Notes under the pieces: model-generated
Seen by the model: the letters and a program-made list of their open reading frames with translations, nothing else
Database searches by the model: none
Told to the model about the DNA's origin: nothing
Program-made: the position numbers and the translations under genes
Shown: piece by piece, positions 11,768-13,066 of the stretch
How positions within the stretch are numbered: position 1 is the stretch's first letter
Layout: each line of letters begins with the position of its first letter
Source of the DNA: Eggerthellaceae bacterium UBA5906
GTDB taxonomy: Bacteria > Actinomycetota > Coriobacteriia > Coriobacteriales > Eggerthellaceae
Direction: 5' to 3'
Length of the DNA stretch: 13,066 bases
Assembly (NCBI GenBank): GCA_002431805.1
Contig: DJEE01000145.1
Span: 4,140-17,205, forward strand

Positions 11768-11959
11768 CTTCTTCGGGTAGATGAGCCCCCCTATGGCATC
11801 GTCGCCCATCTCGTCGGGCAGCGGCCACTCGAGCCCGGCCCCTTCCGCGGCCTTGAAGGCGCGCCGCACCGTGCTGCCGCTGCAACCCGCCGCGGCAGCG
11901 ACGTCCGCCGGCGATTGGCCCATGGCCGACAGCCTCATGATCTCCCGGTATCTGGTCAT
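11768..11959 (-). pseudogene. istA: 5' remnant of an IS21-family transposase gene (istA)
   Basis: The first 64 codons of an IstA-like transposase: [20 protein letters not shown], then [20 protein letters not shown], which forms the N-terminal helix-turn-helix, and [10 protein letters not shown] ending in LIYPKK, a motif typical of IstA shortly after the HTH. GGGAGG lies 6 bases before the ATG at 11959, so the original start signals survive. After residue 64 the sequence passes within four codons into RmlB in the same frame; the DDE catalytic domain and the istB helper gene are missing. A fusion protein of 144 residues could still be made but would have only a DNA-binding domain. Confidence 0.8.
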
Positions 11960-12102
11960 CGGATCCCTCCCGGAAACGAAAACGGTACGGTCGTCCTGCC
12001 GTGCCGGAAGCGATTCTATGGAGGCACGTATCGCTTACGCAATCGCGTCATTTTGATTTATGCGGGACGGTCACCACGATTTACGCGGCGCCAGCACATC
12101 GG

Positions 12103-12214
12103 TGTTGAACGTATCTCGGCACACCACTCGCACGCGCAGTACGTCGAGGCCGTCAACGCCGTGAAGGACTGCATAGCCGAGCTCACCCGCCACGGCAGCA
12201 TCCCCGGCGCGTAG
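12103..12214 (+). pseudogene. Orphan C-terminal gene fragment, unknown
   Basis: Plus-strand codons ending in TAG 12212-12214 encode a plausible protein tail (HSHAQYVEAVNAVKDCIAEL, then TRHGSIPGA) with high G/C in third positions, like the local genes. No start or ribosome site exists upstream because the frame enters the putative IS end. It is likely the 3' remnant of the gene interrupted by the element. The family is not recognised. Confidence 0.3.
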
Positions 12215-12234
12215 GAGGGTTGGGAGAGAAGGCC

Positions 12235-12253
12235 CGCGCAGTTCGAACTCGCG
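12235..12253. terminator. Palindromic hairpin downstream of the YafQ-like gene
   Basis: CGCG-C-AGTTCGAACT-CGCG: a perfect 10-base palindrome (12240-12249) extended by CGCG on both sides with one bulged base. It lies about 40 bases beyond the toxin stop and could fold with a TCGA loop to end the toxin-antitoxin transcript. No T-run follows. Confidence 0.35.
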
Positions 12254-12293
12254 GATCGCGGACTAGAGCAGGTCGCCCTTCGACGCACAACCC

Positions 12294-12593
12294 CTATCTG
12301 AACAGCTCGTCGTGGCTACCGGTGCGCTCGAAGAAGGCGACCTTGTCGTTCGACGACCAAATCACCAGCCAGTCGCCGGAGTTGGCCACGTGGCACTCGC
12401 TGCGCCCGGCCCAGCTGCCCGACAGCCTGTGCATGTTGTGGCGGCGCTTGAGCACCTCCATGGACTCGGGCGTGTTCTCCAGCACCAGGTCGATGAGCTT
12501 TCCCAGCTCGTCCAAATCCCAGTTGCGGCGCTTGGCCTTCTTCTTCAGGTCGCGCGAGAACGCGGCCGAGAACTCGGCGGTGAGCCTTCCCAC
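12294..12593 (-). CDS. yafQ: YafQ-family mRNA interferase toxin
   Basis: A 99-residue RelE-superfamily toxin close to E. coli YafQ (92 residues), a ribosome-dependent endoribonuclease. The YafQ catalytic set is complete by alignment with E. coli YafQ: H55 (in HRLSGSW), H68 (in ECH), D74-W75 (in GDWLVIW) and H94 (in ERTGSHDELF). The N-terminal half, FSRDLKKKAKRRNWDLDELG, forms the basic helices of the family. Translation starts at GTG 12593, which overlaps the antitoxin stop TAG by one base (TAGTG), so translation is coupled and the toxin depends on antitoxin translation. All active-site residues are present, so it should be active. It follows a mobile-element scar, a common position for stabilising modules. 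Confidence 0.88.
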   Translation of the reverse strand: MGRLTAEFSAAFSRDLKKKAKRRNWDLDELGKLIDLVLENTPESMEVLKRRHNMHRLSGSWAGRSECHVANSGDWLVIWSSNDKVAFFERTGSHDELFR

Positions 12594-12865
12594 TACGCCA
12601 TCGCCGCCGCGATCAAGTCGGCGCCGCTGGAGAAGCGGCCTTCCTTGCCGGATGCCAGGAACGCGTCGCCCTCGCGGATGGCCTCCAGGCTCTCCGCGTT
12701 CGGCTCCTCTGGCGCGAAGGTCAGCGGGATGCGGCGCGTGTTCACCATCTGCTTGTAGAACGCGCGCGTCACGGAGGACAAGTCGAGCCCGTAATAGGCA
12801 GCCACCTCAGAGGCCTCGCGTTTGAGGTCGTCGTCGATGCGTATCGTTAACGTTGCGCTTGGCAT
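12593..12865 (-). CDS. dinJ: DinJ/RelB-family antitoxin
   Basis: A 90-residue antitoxin that should bind and block the YafQ-like toxin and, with it, repress the operon. The N-terminal ribbon-helix-helix is clear: strand ATLTIRID (4-11), helix DDLKREASEVAAYYGL (12-27), turn DLSS, helix VTRAFYKQMV (32-41), then RRIPLTF, the DinJ motif that leads to the toxin-binding C-terminus (51-90, acidic and Ala-rich). ATG 12865 is chosen over an in-frame TTG two codons upstream because GGGAG lies 6 bases before it. It is first in the operon and overlaps the toxin start by one base, the standard antitoxin-first order. Confidence 0.9.
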   Translation of the reverse strand: MPSATLTIRIDDDLKREASEVAAYYGLDLSSVTRAFYKQMVNTRRIPLTFAPEEPNAESLEAIREGDAFLASGKEGRFSSGADLIAAAMA

Positions 12866-12900
12866 TTTCAACTCCCATCCTAAACTGCACTTACGAGTGT

Positions 12901-12906
12901 ATTATA
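12901..12906 (-). promoter_or_regulatory. -10 box of the DinJ-YafQ operon
   Basis: A consensus TATAAT on the minus strand (12906-12901), about 35 bases before the antitoxin ATG. No good -35 is seen 16-18 bases upstream. A small dyad CACT-N4-AGTG (12889-12900) abuts the box and could be where the antitoxin binds to autoregulate. Confidence 0.5.
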
Positions 12907-12935
12907 TCGCACGAACAATTTTCCTAATAGGCAAT

Positions 12936-13066
12936 TTGAAGGCAGACAGCGGAATCAACAGAGGCGAACGCATCGGCAGCGACGCTACGGGCGAGGTGAA
13001 GATTCAGATTCAGATTCAGGGCAACAAGCGCCTGAAGAACCTGCTCATCTTCTCGTGCAACTGTCG
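12936..13066 (+). CDS. Possible truncated reading frame at right edge, unknown
   Basis: A plus-strand frame open from before 12936 to the window end. From TTG 12936 it reads LKADSGINRGERIGSD, then ATGEVKIQIQIQ, then LKNLLIFSCNC; codons have G or C in most third positions, like real genes here. There is no ATG and only a weak AGGC before the TTG; GTG 12897 is an alternative start inside the antitoxin promoter region. The IQIQIQ part comes from three tandem GATTCA units (13001-13018). It could be the start of a gene or a fragment. No family is recognised. Confidence 0.35.
   Translation, partial: MKADSGINRGERIGSDATGEVKIQIQIQGNKRLKNLLIFSCNC

Larger units (their letters stand above)
11960..12293. 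other. Putative IS21-type end and flanking gene debris
   Basis: Upstream of the istA remnant are features often seen at IS21-type termini: an inverted pair AAGCGAT (12008-12014) / ATCGCTT (12030-12036) and a direct repeat GATTTATGCGG (12055-12065) / GATTTACGCGG (12078-12088). The IS end probably lies near 12090. Beyond it a plus-strand frame without its own start runs to a stop at 12212-12214 and looks like the tail of a broken gene. A palindromic hairpin follows at 12235-12253. Confidence 0.4.

Noticed and set aside
12231..12275. tRNA-like T-arm (GTTCGAAC) at about 12241-12248
   Set aside because: The flanking bases do not make a 5-bp T stem and no acceptor, D or anticodon arm can be drawn; the sequence is better explained by the palindrome at 12235-12253.
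1..13066. CRISPR arrays
   Set aside because: No regularly spaced identical repeats of 24-40 bases with unique spacers were found; the REP-like elements are palindromic, diverged and irregularly spaced.

Overview
The window is most consistent with a high-GC gut actinobacterium of the Eggerthellaceae (Coriobacteriia; Eggerthella, Gordonibacter or Adlercreutzia type). The strongest argument is the module at 5170-9060: a multiheme cytochrome c, a Tat-exported FAD reductase of the fumarate reductase family, and a regulator with about 12 membrane helices and a C-terminal LuxR domain. That gene trio is characteristic of the respiratory reductase repertoire of this family. Species cannot be fixed from the sequence alone.

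Layout. 1-231: start of sbcD (minus strand, cut by the window edge). 369-1091: a two-helix membrane protein with a degenerate Nudix-like domain. 1424-3160: a large A/T-richer gene for a DUF262-DUF1524 (GmrSD-like) nuclease, divergent from the previous gene. 3249-3795: a toxin-antitoxin pair with its own promoter. 3796-4604: intergenic DNA holding the second copy of a 115-bp repeat, REP-like palindromes and a 37-residue membrane micro-ORF. 4605-5048: mscL with a C-terminal zinc ribbon. 5170-9060: the cytochrome / flavoprotein / LuxR respiratory module. 9304-10656: an AAA ATPase of the DUF4143 type. 10657-11523: mostly non-coding, repeat-containing DNA. 11452-12214: a recombination scar made of an IS21-type istA 5' end fused to an internal rmlB fragment with a frameshift, plus a putative IS end and an orphan gene tail. 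12294-12865: a DinJ-YafQ toxin-antitoxin pair. 12936-13066: a possible truncated reading frame.

How it works together. The respiratory module is a coherent unit. The N-terminally anchored cytochrome should carry electrons from the menaquinol pool to the exported flavoprotein, which reduces an unknown organic acceptor; the membrane LuxR protein plausibly senses that substrate or a related signal. The 0.4-4 kb part has a defence or accessory flavour (orphan 2TM-Nudix-like protein, GmrSD-like nuclease, toxin-antitoxin). The right end is a mobile-element graveyard with a stabilising toxin-antitoxin pair.

Structure not explained by the genes includes a 115-bp dispersed repeat (two copies, about 93% identical), a family of about six REP-like imperfect palindromes built on TGNGACA / GGGGTCGGGT / TGTCNCA and always between genes, a 9-bp inverted repeat in the leader of the cytochrome operon, and an inverted repeat over the ATPase promoter region. 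I saw no rRNA, tRNA or CRISPR array.
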